A DNA stretch of 64,000 nt from Erythrobacter mangrovi (lineage in GTDB: Bacteria; Pseudomonadota; Alphaproteobacteria; Sphingomonadales; Sphingomonadaceae), in assembly GCF_013260645.1 (NCBI RefSeq), contig NZ_CP053921.1, positions 2,343,289 to 2,407,288 of the forward strand. The letters run 5' to 3'. A program made the position numbers and the translations under genes. Positions 52,514-61,774 of this stretch are shown here, in pieces. Below the pieces are notes generated by a model that saw only the letters and a list, made by a program, of their open reading frames with translations, was not told where the DNA came from and ran no database searches. Position 1 is the stretch's first letter. The number at the start of each line of letters is the position of its first letter.

Positions 52514-52602
52514 GAAGTGCGCAACGGCGCTTGACCGGAACGCACTCGCCTTCGCATCCGTTGTGGCTATAAGCGCCGCAAACGCATTGCACGGGAAAGA
52601 GA

Positions 52603-53589
52603 ATGACCGACCAGACCAAGCCGCTTACCGGGCAGGACCTGCTCGACGAGATCAATCGACTGCGGAAGGAAAAGAACGCGGTCATTCTCGCGCACTATTA
52701 CCAGACAGCGGATATCCAGGACCTTGCGGATTTCGTCGGCGACAGCCTAGAACTGAGCCGCAAGGCAGCGGAAACCGATGCCGATGTGATCGTGTTCTGC
52801 GGGGTCAAGTTCATGGCCGATACCGCCAAGATCCTCTCGCCGGAGAAGATCGTGGTACTGCCCGATATGGACGCCGGGTGCAGCCTCGAGGATTCCTGCC
52901 CTCCGGAGAAGTTCAAGGCATTCCGCGAAGCCCACCCCGATCACATTGCGCTGACCTATATCAACTGTTCGACCGAGGTGAAGGCGCTGTCCGACGTGAT
53001 CGTGACCAGTTCTTCAGCCGAGACGATCCTGAGCCAGATCCCCGAGGACCAGAAGATCATCTTCGGACCGGACCGGCACCTGGGTGGCTATCTGTCGCGC
53101 AAGTTCGGGCGTGAGATGCTGTTGTGGCCGGGCGTGTGCATCGTCCACGAGGCCTTTAGCGAGACCGAATTGATGAAGCTCAAGGAACAGTATCCGGACG
53201 CACCGGTTGCTGCCCACCCCGAATGCCCGCCGGTGATCATCGATCACGCCGATTACGTCGGCTCGACCAGCGGCATCCTGCAATTCGCCAAGACCTTCGA
53301 AGGCGACACACTGATCGTCGCGACCGAACCGCACATCATCCACCAGATGGAAAAGGCGCTGCCCGAAAAGACCTTCATCGGTGCGCCGGGCGCGGACGGG
53401 AATTGCAGCTGCAATATCTGCCCCTACATGGCGCTCAACACCATGGAGAAGATCTACGCCTGCCTGCGCGACCTCGAGCCACGCATCGAGATCGAGGAAG
53501 GCCTGCGCCTCAAGGCCAAGCAGAGCCTCGACCGCATGCTGGAAATGGCCAGCGGCACGATCGGCAAGGGTGATCTAGGTAGGGTCTGA
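52603..53589 (+). CDS. nadA: quinolinate synthase A
   Basis: 328 aa [4Fe-4S] enzyme that condenses iminoaspartate and dihydroxyacetone phosphate to quinolinate in NAD synthesis. 'ILAHYYQTADIQDLADFVGD' is near the start; candidate cluster ligands are Cys93 in 'AGCSLED', Cys179 in 'PGVCIVHEAF' and Cys273 in 'CSCNICPYM'. 'HPECPPVI' is also conserved. nadB and nadC are not adjacent. The ATG follows GGGAAAGAGA. Confidence 0.95.
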   Translation: MTDQTKPLTGQDLLDEINRLRKEKNAVILAHYYQTADIQDLADFVGDSLELSRKAAETDADVIVFCGVKFMADTAKILSPEKIVVLPDMDAGCSLEDSCPPEKFKAFREAHPDHIALTYINCSTEVKALSDVIVTSSSAETILSQIPEDQKIIFGPDRHLGGYLSRKFGREMLLWPGVCIVHEAFSETELMKLKEQYPDAPVAAHPECPPVIIDHADYVGSTSGILQFAKTFEGDTLIVATEPHIIHQMEKALPEKTFIGAPGADGNCSCNICPYMALNTMEKIYACLRDLEPRIEIEEGLRLKAKQSLDRMLEMASGTIGKGDLGRV

Positions 53590-53617
53590 CAAATAGAAGT
53601 CCGGGAGAAAGAAAGAG

Positions 53618-55735
53618 ATGGTCGCACGCCTGGCGCTCGCCGCCGCGCTCGTATTTGCTGCTAACCCAATCCTCGCGCAGGATACCGACGCAGAAGACCC
53701 GTACATCTGGCTCGAGGAGATCAAGGGCGAGCGGGCGCTCGAACAGGTCGATGCGTGGAATGCGGCAACCGAAGAGCTACTGACCAAGTCTCCCGAATAT
53801 CCCGTCGCCCGCGCCTGGGCGAAACAGATCCTCGACGACGATCGCCAGATCGCCATGCCCACGGCGATCCTTGGCAATCAGGTCGTCAACCTGTGGCGCG
53901 ACGCCGCCAACCCGCGCGGGCTGTGGCGGATCGCATCGCTCGACACCTACCTTGAAGGCAGTCCGCAATGGCGGGTGCTGATCGATGTCGATCAGCTGGG
54001 CAAGGAAGAAGGGCAAAGCTGGGTCTGGCACGGCGCAAACTGCCTCGCGCCGGAGTATCGCCGCTGTCTCGTCTCGCTGAGCCCGGGCGGGACCGACGCC
54101 GATGTTGTGCGCGAGTTCGACCTTGCGACAGGCCAGTTCATTGAAGGCGGTTTCACCCTCCCCGAGGCGAAGTCGAACGTCGACTGGTTCGACGAAGATA
54201 CGCTGTTCGTCGGCACCGACGAGGGTGCGGGCAGCCTCACCGAATCGGGTTACCCTCGCCTCGTGAGGCTCTGGAAGCGTGGCACCGATTTCGCGCAGGC
54301 GGAGCTGGTCACCGAAGGGGAAGTGAGCGACATCAGCCTCAACGGTTTCTCGGTACTCGATGGCGATACGCGTTGGCGCTTCATTCGCCGGGGCGTGACC
54401 TTCTGGACCGACCGCTTCTCAATGGTACGCGATGACGGATCGACCACTGCCCTGCCGTTACCCGAAGATGCCGAATACGAGGCGGTGCTGGCTGGCCAGG
54501 TGATCGCCAAGCTCAATTCCCCGCTCGCACTGCCCGAAGGGCAAGTCGAAGCCGGAGCGCTGGTTGCATGGTCGCTGGGCGATATCGCCGCCGGTCGCGA
54601 GGCGACACCGGAGGTGGTCTTCCGACCAACCCCAGCGCAGGCAATCGAGGAAGTCGACAACTCGGAAAGCAAGCTGTGGGTCAAGGTGCTCGACGATGTC
54701 TCAGGCAAGCTGCTTGAGCTGACCCCCGGCCCCGATGGCTGGACCAGCCGCGCGAAGGACCTGCCAACCAACAGCACGATCCAGCTGGTCACAACCACCG
54801 GCAAGGGCGACACCACGTTCGTCACCGTCGAGAGCATGCTGACCCCGCCGACCCTCTACGCGGTCTCTTCCGAAGCAGAGGCGCGCGTCGTCGCCAGCCA
54901 GCCCGCACAGTTCGATGCCTCGAAGTTCGCGGTCGAGCAGCGTTTTGCCACCTCGAAAGATGGCACCCGCGTCCCCTATTACATCGTTCGGCCTGAGGGT
55001 GCGGAAGGTCCGTTGCCGACGCTGATCCACGCCTATGGCGGGTTCCGCAGCGCGCAGACGCCCAAGTACCTCACCGCCGAACCCTATCGCAGCGGTCCGT
55101 TGGCGCTATTCTGGTTGGAAAGTGGCAATGCCTACGTCCTCGCCAACATTCGTGGGGGCGGCGAATACGGGCCACGCTGGCACGAAGACGCGCTGCGCGA
55201 AAAGCGCATCAATGCCTTCGACGATTTCAATGCGGTGGCCGATGACCTTGTGAAGGAACGACTCGCCGAACCGGGCCGTATCGCTGCATCGGGTCGCTCG
55301 AACGGAGGCGTCCTGGTCGGCGCGGTCGCGAACCTGCGACCGGACCTTTATGGCGCGGTCATCTCGGGCAGCCCGCTCGACGACATGCGTCGCTACAACA
55401 AGCTGCTCGCCGGCGCTTCGTGGGTGGCCGAGTATGGCGATCCCGACGTGCCTGGGGATTGGGCTTTCATGCGTGCCTGGTCGCCCTACCAGAACCTCAG
55501 GGCGGTGAAGGACTACCCGACCGTGTTCTATTACCTCTCGACGCTCGACGACCGGGTCCATCCCGGCCACGCCCGCAAGATGGCCGCGAAGCACGAAGCG
55601 CTGGGCCAAACGGTCTATTACCACGAGTACAAGGAAGGCGGACACTCGGTCGGCGCCGACCATACGGAGGATGCCAAGCGGGCTGCACTGCTGCTCGCCT
55701 TTCTCAACCGCGAGATCGGAGGCGGGAGGGAATAA
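53618..55735 (+). CDS. secreted prolyl oligopeptidase family S9 peptidase
   Basis: 705 aa. Signal peptide cleaved near LAQ-DT (residue 20), so periplasmic. An N-terminal beta-propeller precedes the alpha/beta-hydrolase domain with triad Ser561 ('GRSNGGVLVGA'), Asp in 'STLDDRVHPGHARK' and His in 'EYKEGGHSVGAD'. The conserved 'NIRGGGEYGPRWHEDALRE' is typical of the S9A subfamily. It starts 28 nt after nadA. Confidence 0.92.
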   Translation: MVARLALAAALVFAANPILAQDTDAEDPYIWLEEIKGERALEQVDAWNAATEELLTKSPEYPVARAWAKQILDDDRQIAMPTAILGNQVVNLWRDAANPRGLWRIASLDTYLEGSPQWRVLIDVDQLGKEEGQSWVWHGANCLAPEYRRCLVSLSPGGTDADVVREFDLATGQFIEGGFTLPEAKSNVDWFDEDTLFVGTDEGAGSLTESGYPRLVRLWKRGTDFAQAELVTEGEVSDISLNGFSVLDGDTRWRFIRRGVTFWTDRFSMVRDDGSTTALPLPEDAEYEAVLAGQVIAKLNSPLALPEGQVEAGALVAWSLGDIAAGREATPEVVFRPTPAQAIEEVDNSESKLWVKVLDDVSGKLLELTPGPDGWTSRAKDLPTNSTIQLVTTTGKGDTTFVTVESMLTPPTLYAVSSEAEARVVASQPAQFDASKFAVEQRFATSKDGTRVPYYIVRPEGAEGPLPTLIHAYGGFRSAQTPKYLTAEPYRSGPLALFWLESGNAYVLANIRGGGEYGPRWHEDALREKRINAFDDFNAVADDLVKERLAEPGRIAASGRSNGGVLVGAVANLRPDLYGAVISGSPLDDMRRYNKLLAGASWVAEYGDPDVPGDWAFMRAWSPYQNLRAVKDYPTVFYYLSTLDDRVHPGHARKMAAKHEALGQTVYYHEYKEGGHSVGADHTEDAKRAALLLAFLNREIGGGRE

Positions 55736-55794
55736 GGCACCGTTTGGCTGCTGAAGCGTAGTATCTCCGAACGCAACCGTCCGGGGGAAAACGC

Positions 55795-57111
55795 TTGCCC
55801 GCCAATCTTCGCTGGTTCTGGGCCCAGATCAATTCCAATTACTGGTTCTGGCCAGCATTGTTCTCGCTGGTAGGGATCGTGCTCGCCTTCGGCCTTGTCT
55901 GGCTCGACCGCAATGGCGCTGCCGAATGGTTCAGCGGGATCGATTGGCTGGTGCCTGCTCGCCCCAAAGGCGCCTCGAACATGCTCACCGTGATCGCGGG
56001 ATCGATGATCGCGGTCGCCTCAACCGTGTTCTCGATCACAATCGCTGCCGTGGCCTATGCGAGCGGTACTTACGGCCCACGACTGCTGACGAATTTCATG
56101 GAAGACAAGGGCAACCAGCTAAGTCTGGCGACATTCATCGGCACCTTCGTCTACGCCATTACCGTGCTGCGCGCCGTTCGCGCCGAGGACGAGGTTGCAG
56201 CCAACTTGAGAGATGCGGTGGAGAGCGGCCTCCCGGGATTCGTGCCGCAATTGTCGTTGCTTGTCGCCTATGGGCTGATGGTGCTGTCAGTCGCAGTCCT
56301 GGTATATTTCCTCAACCACGTACCTTCGAGCATCCGGATCAACTCGGTACTCAAGGGCATCGGCCGGCGCCTGCTCGACGATATCCGTGACAACTACCCT
56401 GTTGATCCGTCGGGAGCGGAGCTGCCCCAGGCGCCTGAAGGAACACCCATACCCACCGAGCGGACCGGGTATGTCCAGATCGTCGACTTCGACGCGTTGC
56501 GCGATATCGCGGAAGAGTTCGACATCAAGATCGCGCTCGAGGTCAGGACTGGCGACTTCGTCCACCCCGGAATGGCGTTGGTGCGCGTCACCGACGGTGA
56601 TGCGGATGAAGCTTTGGCAGGCAGGATTGCTGAGGCGGTTTCGATCGGCTCGACCCGCACCCCGACACAAGACCCGCAGTTCCTCATCGATGAGCTGGTT
56701 GAGATTGGTCTGCGGGCCCTGAGCCCAGGTATCAACGACCCTTTCACCGCGATCACAGCAACGCATTGGCTTGGCGCTGCGATTGCCGAACTGGGTCGGC
56801 GCGACTTGCGCCGCCGGCAAGAAGATCATCCCGGGGATGAGAGCGTTTGGCCTCTGTCCGATACATTCGCCCATTTCGTCAACCGCGGATTCGGCGTGAT
56901 GCGCAGCGCGGTGGCGACCAGCCTTCCCGCGACCTTGGTGACGTTCGACACGTTACGTGCGGCTGTGGCACCCATCGAAGATGAAGGCCGGATTGCGCTT
57001 TTGCGGGAGCAGGGCGAAAAGCTGATCAAGCAAGCGCGCTTGTCGCTTGGCGGCCCTGACCTCGACGAGACGGAAGCGCGCTACGCCTCATTCCTCAAGG
57101 CATTTCGCTAG
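55795..57111 (+). CDS. DUF2254 domain-containing membrane protein
   Basis: 438 aa. Four or so hydrophobic helices fill the first 190 residues ('FWPALFSLVGIVLAFGLVWL', 'GSMIAVASTVFSITIAAVAY'). A soluble C-terminal region contains 'LVEIGLRALSPGINDPFTAI', a strong DUF2254 signature. Function is unknown. It starts with TTG after GGGGGAAAACGC. The stop interlocks with that of the EamA gene (CTAG at 57108-57111). Confidence 0.85.
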   Translation: MPANLRWFWAQINSNYWFWPALFSLVGIVLAFGLVWLDRNGAAEWFSGIDWLVPARPKGASNMLTVIAGSMIAVASTVFSITIAAVAYASGTYGPRLLTNFMEDKGNQLSLATFIGTFVYAITVLRAVRAEDEVAANLRDAVESGLPGFVPQLSLLVAYGLMVLSVAVLVYFLNHVPSSIRINSVLKGIGRRLLDDIRDNYPVDPSGAELPQAPEGTPIPTERTGYVQIVDFDALRDIAEEFDIKIALEVRTGDFVHPGMALVRVTDGDADEALAGRIAEAVSIGSTRTPTQDPQFLIDELVEIGLRALSPGINDPFTAITATHWLGAAIAELGRRDLRRRQEDHPGDESVWPLSDTFAHFVNRGFGVMRSAVATSLPATLVTFDTLRAAVAPIEDEGRIALLREQGEKLIKQARLSLGGPDLDETEARYASFLKAFR

Positions 57112-58025
57112 CGGCGTCGCGGGGCGGCTGCGCGCGGTTCCGCAAGCTTTGCAATCAGCAGGGCCGCGGCCACCAGCCCCATGCCGAGGAAGTCCGCCGG
57201 GGCAAGCGTTTCGCGGAATGCCAGCCAGCCGACCAGCGCGGCAAGCGCGGGTTGGGTCAGCAGGGCGAGACCGATGATGAGCGGCGGGAAGTGTCGTAGC
57301 GAATAGACGATCAGCGCCTGGCCGACGAGTTGCCCGGTCGTAGCCATGGCGACAACGGGCAGCCAGCCCGCCGCACCGGGCAGGACCGGCTCCCCCGCAG
57401 CCAGTGCGATTGCGAGCAGCACAGGTGCACCGGCGATGCTAACCAGTGACAGGACGGTCCACTGCCCAAGTCCTTGTCGCGCCCTCTGCGCGGGAATCAG
57501 GTAGAGCACGTAGAATGCCCCGGCCGTGAGACACAGCAGGTCCCCCACCAGCGTCTCAGGCGAAATCTCGAAGCTGCGACCCAGCAGGATCGCGCCTCCG
57601 GCAAGCGCAGCAACAATCGCCGCCGCCTCATTTGCGTGGGGCGCCCGCCGCAATTGGAAAAGGCCCCAGATCATCAGGAACAGGCTGCCGGAATTGGCCA
57701 AAAGAACCGAGTTCCCGAGCCGCGTCAGGTGGATTCCGATGTGCCAGGCGACGAGATCAAGCGCAAAGGCGATCCCGGCAAAGGCGATCCACATTGCACG
57801 CCTGCGATCGAGGCGCTGCCCGCTCGACTCACGCCGCGCCAGCAACAGCAGGATCGGCAGCGGCAGCAGCAGGCGCCAGAAGCCCAGCGATACCGGGCCG
57901 GTGTCGGCCAGTCGCACGAACCACGGCCCGATCGCCAATGCGGCGTTGCCACCCAGCAGCGCGGCAAAGTGCCATGCGCCGGGCTGAAAGTCATTCTTGT
58001 CCATCGCCCCGGTTGCGCTGCCCAT
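57108..58025 (-). CDS. EamA/DMT family transporter
   Basis: 305 aa, ten hydrophobic helices in two homologous halves, each an EamA repeat: 'ALAIGPWFVRLADTGPVSLG' with 'FWRLLLPLPILLLL' in the first and 'LALLTQPALAALVGWLAFRE' in the second. Such permeases export amino acids or metabolites. I chose the ATG at 58025 (AGGTG upstream); a GTG at 58034 and an ATG at 58004 are alternatives. Divergent from the Old Yellow Enzyme gene. Confidence 0.85.
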   Translation of the reverse strand: MGSATGAMDKNDFQPGAWHFAALLGGNAALAIGPWFVRLADTGPVSLGFWRLLLPLPILLLLARRESSGQRLDRRRAMWIAFAGIAFALDLVAWHIGIHLTRLGNSVLLANSGSLFLMIWGLFQLRRAPHANEAAAIVAALAGGAILLGRSFEISPETLVGDLLCLTAGAFYVLYLIPAQRARQGLGQWTVLSLVSIAGAPVLLAIALAAGEPVLPGAAGWLPVVAMATTGQLVGQALIVYSLRHFPPLIIGLALLTQPALAALVGWLAFRETLAPADFLGMGLVAAALLIAKLAEPRAAAPRRR

Positions 58026-58078
58026 GACAGGCACCTAGCTCAATGCACCAGACGCGCCAGCAAAAAGGATTTGCCCGC

Positions 58079-59185
58079 ATGTACGACCCACTATTCGAGC
58101 CTTTGAAAATGGGTGCCCTCGAGGCGAAGAACCGGATCTTCATGGCTCCGCTCACGCGCGGCCGTTCGGACCAGCCCGGTTCGATCCCCAACGAGATGAT
58201 GGCCACATACTACCGCCAACGCGCCAGTGCCGGGCTGATCATCTCCGAGGCGACCGGCATCAGCGTAGAAGGTTCGGGTTGGCCAGCGGCCCCGGGCATC
58301 TGGAGCGAGGAGCAGGTTGAAGGGTGGAAGCTGACTACCGACGCAGTCCATGCCGAAGGCGGGCTGATCGTCATGCAGCTCTGGCACATGGGCCGTCTCG
58401 TCCATCCGATCTTTCTGGGTGGACAGCCGCCCGTTTCCGCCAGCGCGACCACTGCTCCGGACCATGCGCATACCCCTGAAGGGCGTAAGCCCTACGAACA
58501 GGCTCGCGAGCTGTCGGTCGAGGAAATCGCCCGCGTGGTCGAAGACTATCGCCACGCCGCAGAGAACGCGAAGAAGGCAGGCTTCGATGGCGTGCAATTG
58601 CACGGCGCCAACGGCTACCTCGTCGACCAGTTCCTTCGCGACAAGACCAACTTGCGCACCGACGAATACGGCGGCTCGCCCGAGAACCGCACGCGTTTCC
58701 TGCGCGAGGTGCTCACTGCGCTGGTCGACGTCTGGGGCGCGGATCGGGTCGGCGTGCGCCTGTCGCCCAACGGTGAGACACAGGGCTGCGACGACAGCGA
58801 CCCAGCGGCGACTTTCGGCGCGGCGACTCGCGTGGTCGAAGACCTTGGCATCGCCTTCCTCGAACTACGCGAACCGGGACCGGAAGGGACCTTCGGCCGC
58901 ACCGATGTACCCAAGCAGAGCCCGATGATCCGCAGCATCTATTCGGGCGCGCTGGTGCTGAACAGCGATTACACTCCGGAAAGTGCGGTCGCCGATATCG
59001 AGGCGGGGCGGGCTGACGCAGTGAGCTGGGGCCGCGACTTCATCTCGAATCCCGACCTGCCCGAACGCTTCGCCAAGGGCGCACCCATTGCGCCGAACCT
59101 TGGCGTACCGCACACTTGGTACGGCAAGGGACCCGAAGGCTATATCGATTACCCGAGCTTCGAAGAGGTCGAGGCTGTCGCCTAA
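58079..59185 (+). CDS. NADH:flavin oxidoreductase, Old Yellow Enzyme family
   Basis: 368 aa FMN enzyme of the alkene reductase or N-ethylmaleimide reductase type. 'NRIFMAPLTRGRSDQPGSIP' is close to the start; 'GFDGVQLHGANGYLVDQFLR' and 'RTDEYGGSPENRTRFLREV' are hallmark blocks. It reduces activated C=C bonds with NAD(P)H. Start chosen at 58079 with AAAGGA upstream; an in-frame ATG 36 nt earlier is less likely. The stop interlocks with the lipoprotein gene. Confidence 0.94.
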   Translation: MYDPLFEPLKMGALEAKNRIFMAPLTRGRSDQPGSIPNEMMATYYRQRASAGLIISEATGISVEGSGWPAAPGIWSEEQVEGWKLTTDAVHAEGGLIVMQLWHMGRLVHPIFLGGQPPVSASATTAPDHAHTPEGRKPYEQARELSVEEIARVVEDYRHAAENAKKAGFDGVQLHGANGYLVDQFLRDKTNLRTDEYGGSPENRTRFLREVLTALVDVWGADRVGVRLSPNGETQGCDDSDPAATFGAATRVVEDLGIAFLELREPGPEGTFGRTDVPKQSPMIRSIYSGALVLNSDYTPESAVADIEAGRADAVSWGRDFISNPDLPERFAKGAPIAPNLGVPHTWYGKGPEGYIDYPSFEEVEAVA

Positions 59186-59487
59186 TTCTCTGAAGGTTCT
59201 TCGGCGGGAGCGGCCTCGGTCGCTTCCGCCGGTTCCGAAACGACATCTTCCACAGCTTCATCCGACGTTTCGGCATCGCTGCTGGCGGCCGGCCTGGGCT
59301 CGATCTTCAGCGGTGGCGATTTCGATTCAAGCGTATCGAGCGGGATCATCGCATCACTGATCGACCCGCCCAAGACCTCGCCACGCGCCTTGCGCTGGTC
59401 ATCCTCACCCGAAGCGGGCGCCGATTGATCCCCACAGGCAGACAGCAACAATGCCAGCATGGCAGCGGTCAGGCAGGGTCGGATCAT
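59182..59487 (-). CDS. small acidic lipoprotein
   Basis: 101 aa. Lipobox LSAC with Cys18 after a short hydrophobic signal. The mature part is Ser/Glu/Pro-rich and largely disordered ('[20 protein letters not shown]'), with no recognised domain. Its ATG overlaps the lipB stop (59484-59487), so the two are coupled, though a functional link is unknown. Confidence 0.75.
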   Translation of the reverse strand: MIRPCLTAAMLALLLSACGDQSAPASGEDDQRKARGEVLGGSISDAMIPLDTLESKSPPLKIEPRPAASSDAETSDEAVEDVVSEPAEATEAAPAEEPSEN

Positions 59488-60155
59488 GGTAGCGCGCAGA
59501 CCTTTCCGTTGAGGGCGGCGAGGAAATCGCCAAAGCGCGCCTGCAATGCCTCATCGAAGGCCTTCGGCGCAAGGTCGATCCCCAATCGCGCAAGACTGGT
59601 GACCCCGAATTCCTCGATCCCGCAGGGCACGATCCCCGTGAAATGGCTGAGATCGGGTGCCAGATTGACCGAAAAGCCGTGCATCGTGACCCAGCGCCGG
59701 ACCCGTACGCCGATCGCCCCAATCTTGGCTTCACCTCCGTCGATGTCGCGGGTCCAGATCCCGATGCGACCTTCGGAGCGCCAGCATTCGACGCCAATAT
59801 CCCCCAGCGTGGCAATGACCCAGCCTTCGAGAGAATGGACGAAGCAGCGTACATCCCGGCCACGCTCCTTGAGGTCGAGCAGGACGTAGCCCACCCGTTG
59901 GCCCGGTCCATGATAGGTATATCGCCCGCCGCGCCCGGCCTCGACTACTTCGAATCGCGGGTCGAGCAGTTCCGCCCCGTCAGCACTGGTCCCGGCGGTG
60001 TAGACCGGCGGGTGCTCGAGCAGCCACACCATTTCAGGAGCTACGCCTTCGGATATCGCGCGGTTACGCTCTTCCATCGCGGCGAGCGCATCGCGATAGC
60101 CAATCTGGCCGGCCTCGGCACGCCATTCGATGGTTTCGGGGGGCGGAATGGACAT
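59484..60155 (-). CDS. lipB: lipoyl(octanoyl) transferase
   Basis: 223 aa. Transfers octanoyl groups from octanoyl-ACP to lipoyl domains. Catalytic Cys178 ('[10 protein letters not shown]') and Lys144 ('[11 protein letters not shown]') are present, along with '[20 protein letters not shown]'. The start at 60155 puts the domain at the usual distance; a longer upstream frame is rejected. Divergent from the 60212 gene. lipA is not in the window. Confidence 0.94.
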   Translation of the reverse strand: MSIPPPETIEWRAEAGQIGYRDALAAMEERNRAISEGVAPEMVWLLEHPPVYTAGTSADGAELLDPRFEVVEAGRGGRYTYHGPGQRVGYVLLDLKERGRDVRCFVHSLEGWVIATLGDIGVECWRSEGRIGIWTRDIDGGEAKIGAIGVRVRRWVTMHGFSVNLAPDLSHFTGIVPCGIEEFGVTSLARLGIDLAPKAFDEALQARFGDFLAALNGKVCALP

Positions 60156-60211
60156 CGGCGATTGCGTGGCGACTGCCGCCCCGCTTATCAAGGGGCAAGG
60201 AAGGTGCAGGC

Positions 60212-61045
60212 ATGAAATTTGATCTCGATACGGCGTGGCGGGAAACCACGCGACTTGCCAGCGACAACGCCGGGCTGCTTTCGGCCATCGCAGGGATCTT
60301 CGTCTTCTTGCCCTACGCCACGCTGCTGCTGGTGCTACCGTCAATCGCGACGTTGCCCGAACTGCCCAAGGGCGCGAGCTTCGAAACCGCGATGAAAGCG
60401 ATTGAGGCCTTTTACGCTGAAACCTGGTGGGCCTTTGTCGCGGCCGGGATCATCGTCACAATCGGCCTCCTGTCGATGGTGGCACTGCTGGGCCGGCGCG
60501 AACGACCAACCGTTGGCGAGGCCATCGGGATCGGGCTCAAATCCATTATTCCAGCCTGGTTGACCTTGTTCCTGCAGAACATGGCGATCAATATCGTGGC
60601 CTTGCTTATTATCGCGATCGCCAGTGCCACCGGCCTTGCTGCATTGATCTTTGTCGCGAGTGTCGGGGCGATAGCCGTAGCATTCTATCTCGCCACCCGC
60701 CTCTCGCTGGCCACGCCGATCATTGCTGTCGATGGTGAACTCAATCCGTTTCGTGTGATCGCGGCATCCTGGGCGCTGACGCGAGGATACGGCAGCCGCC
60801 TGTTGCTGTTCTATGTCCTGCTGGCGCTCGCAGGTTTCGTGGTCATTGCTGTGGTGATGCTGGTAACCGGCGTCATCCTCGCACTGGGCGGGCCGGCTTT
60901 CGAGGAAGCGGGCGGAGCCCTGGTATCGGCTGCGGTCATCACCGGGGCGATGCTGCTGGTCTCCGCCGTCATGGCGGCCGTTCACCGCCAGCTGCGTCGA
61001 TTGGAACAGGGCGGCGCGAGCGTTCCTCGCGCCGGTGGCTCCTAG
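60212..61045 (+). CDS. polytopic membrane protein (GDPD-membrane-domain-like)
   Basis: 277 aa with about six hydrophobic helices. '[20 protein letters not shown]' followed by '[20 protein letters not shown]' resembles the membrane domain seen in YciC/DUF975-like and glycerophosphodiester phosphodiesterase membrane proteins. No catalytic motif is visible. The assignment is by pattern and moderate. Its TAG stop interlocks with that of the methyltransferase gene. Confidence 0.7.
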   Translation: MKFDLDTAWRETTRLASDNAGLLSAIAGIFVFLPYATLLLVLPSIATLPELPKGASFETAMKAIEAFYAETWWAFVAAGIIVTIGLLSMVALLGRRERPTVGEAIGIGLKSIIPAWLTLFLQNMAINIVALLIIAIASATGLAALIFVASVGAIAVAFYLATRLSLATPIIAVDGELNPFRVIAASWALTRGYGSRLLLFYVLLALAGFVVIAVVMLVTGVILALGGPAFEEAGGALVSAAVITGAMLLVSAVMAAVHRQLRRLEQGGASVPRAGGS

Positions 61046-61677
61046 GACGTCGGTTCCTTCCAGCCCCAGAACAGCTGGCAGGGCAGGACGTTGAGCAGTT
61101 CGAAGCCGCTATCAATCCGCTCGAAATGCTTGGCCATGAAATCGCGGGCCTTGGCCGAGAACTGGTAGACCAGGAATGCGCCACCGGGCCTGATGATGCG
61201 GTGGGTGGCAGCGGCAATCGCCGGGCCCACACCCTGTGGCAGGGTGGAGAATGGGAGGCCGGACAGCACGTAGTCGGCATGATCCTTGCCGTGGGCGCGG
61301 ACGATTTCCTCGACATCGGCGGCCGAACCGTGAACGGCGTGAAACCGGCTGTCGGTAAAATGCTTACGCAGATACTCGATATAAAGCGGGTTGGTATCGA
61401 TCACGATCAGCATACCATCACGCCGCATGCGATCGAGCACCGGCTGGCAGAAGGTGCCAACGCCGGGACCGTATTCGACAAAAACTTCGCAAGTCGACCA
61501 GTCGACCGGTGCAAGCATCTTATCAATTGTGAAGCGGGACGACGGAATGATCGACCCGACCATGCGCGGCTCTTCCAGAAAGCCGCGGAAAAACACGCCC
61601 CATTGACCAAAAAAACGCGCGGCTTTCTGCCTGAAGTTTCGGCGTTCGATTACGCCGACACCTTGTTCGAAAGACAA
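61042..61677 (-). CDS. PmtA-like phospholipid N-methyltransferase (class I SAM methyltransferase)
   Basis: About 211 aa. SAM-binding motif I is 'FVEYGPGVGTFCQPVLDRM'; 'MVGSIIPSSRFTIDKML' upstream and 'YVLSGLPFSTLP' later are typical of the PmtA / rRNA-adenine-dimethylase-like family. A phosphatidylethanolamine methylation role fits, but an rRNA or other target is possible. A TTG start at 61677 behind GGGGGG is preferred; a longer frame to 61941 overlaps the divergent MFS gene. The 3' end overlaps the 60212 gene. Confidence 0.75.
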   Translation of the reverse strand: MSFEQGVGVIERRNFRQKAARFFGQWGVFFRGFLEEPRMVGSIIPSSRFTIDKMLAPVDWSTCEVFVEYGPGVGTFCQPVLDRMRRDGMLIVIDTNPLYIEYLRKHFTDSRFHAVHGSAADVEEIVRAHGKDHADYVLSGLPFSTLPQGVGPAIAAATHRIIRPGGAFLVYQFSAKARDFMAKHFERIDSGFELLNVLPCQLFWGWKEPTS

Positions 61678-61774
61678 ATTGACCCCCCATAACGACCCAA
61701 GCGTGATCGCCCGCGGTGTGACAGGCGAGCGATGCCATTGCAAGCGCGCAGCGGCGAGCGTAGCGAATCTCGCG

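Noticed and set aside
52514..52602. Possible riboswitch before nadA
   Set aside because: Only 89 nt separate nadA from the preceding gene and I could not see a conserved aptamer core there.
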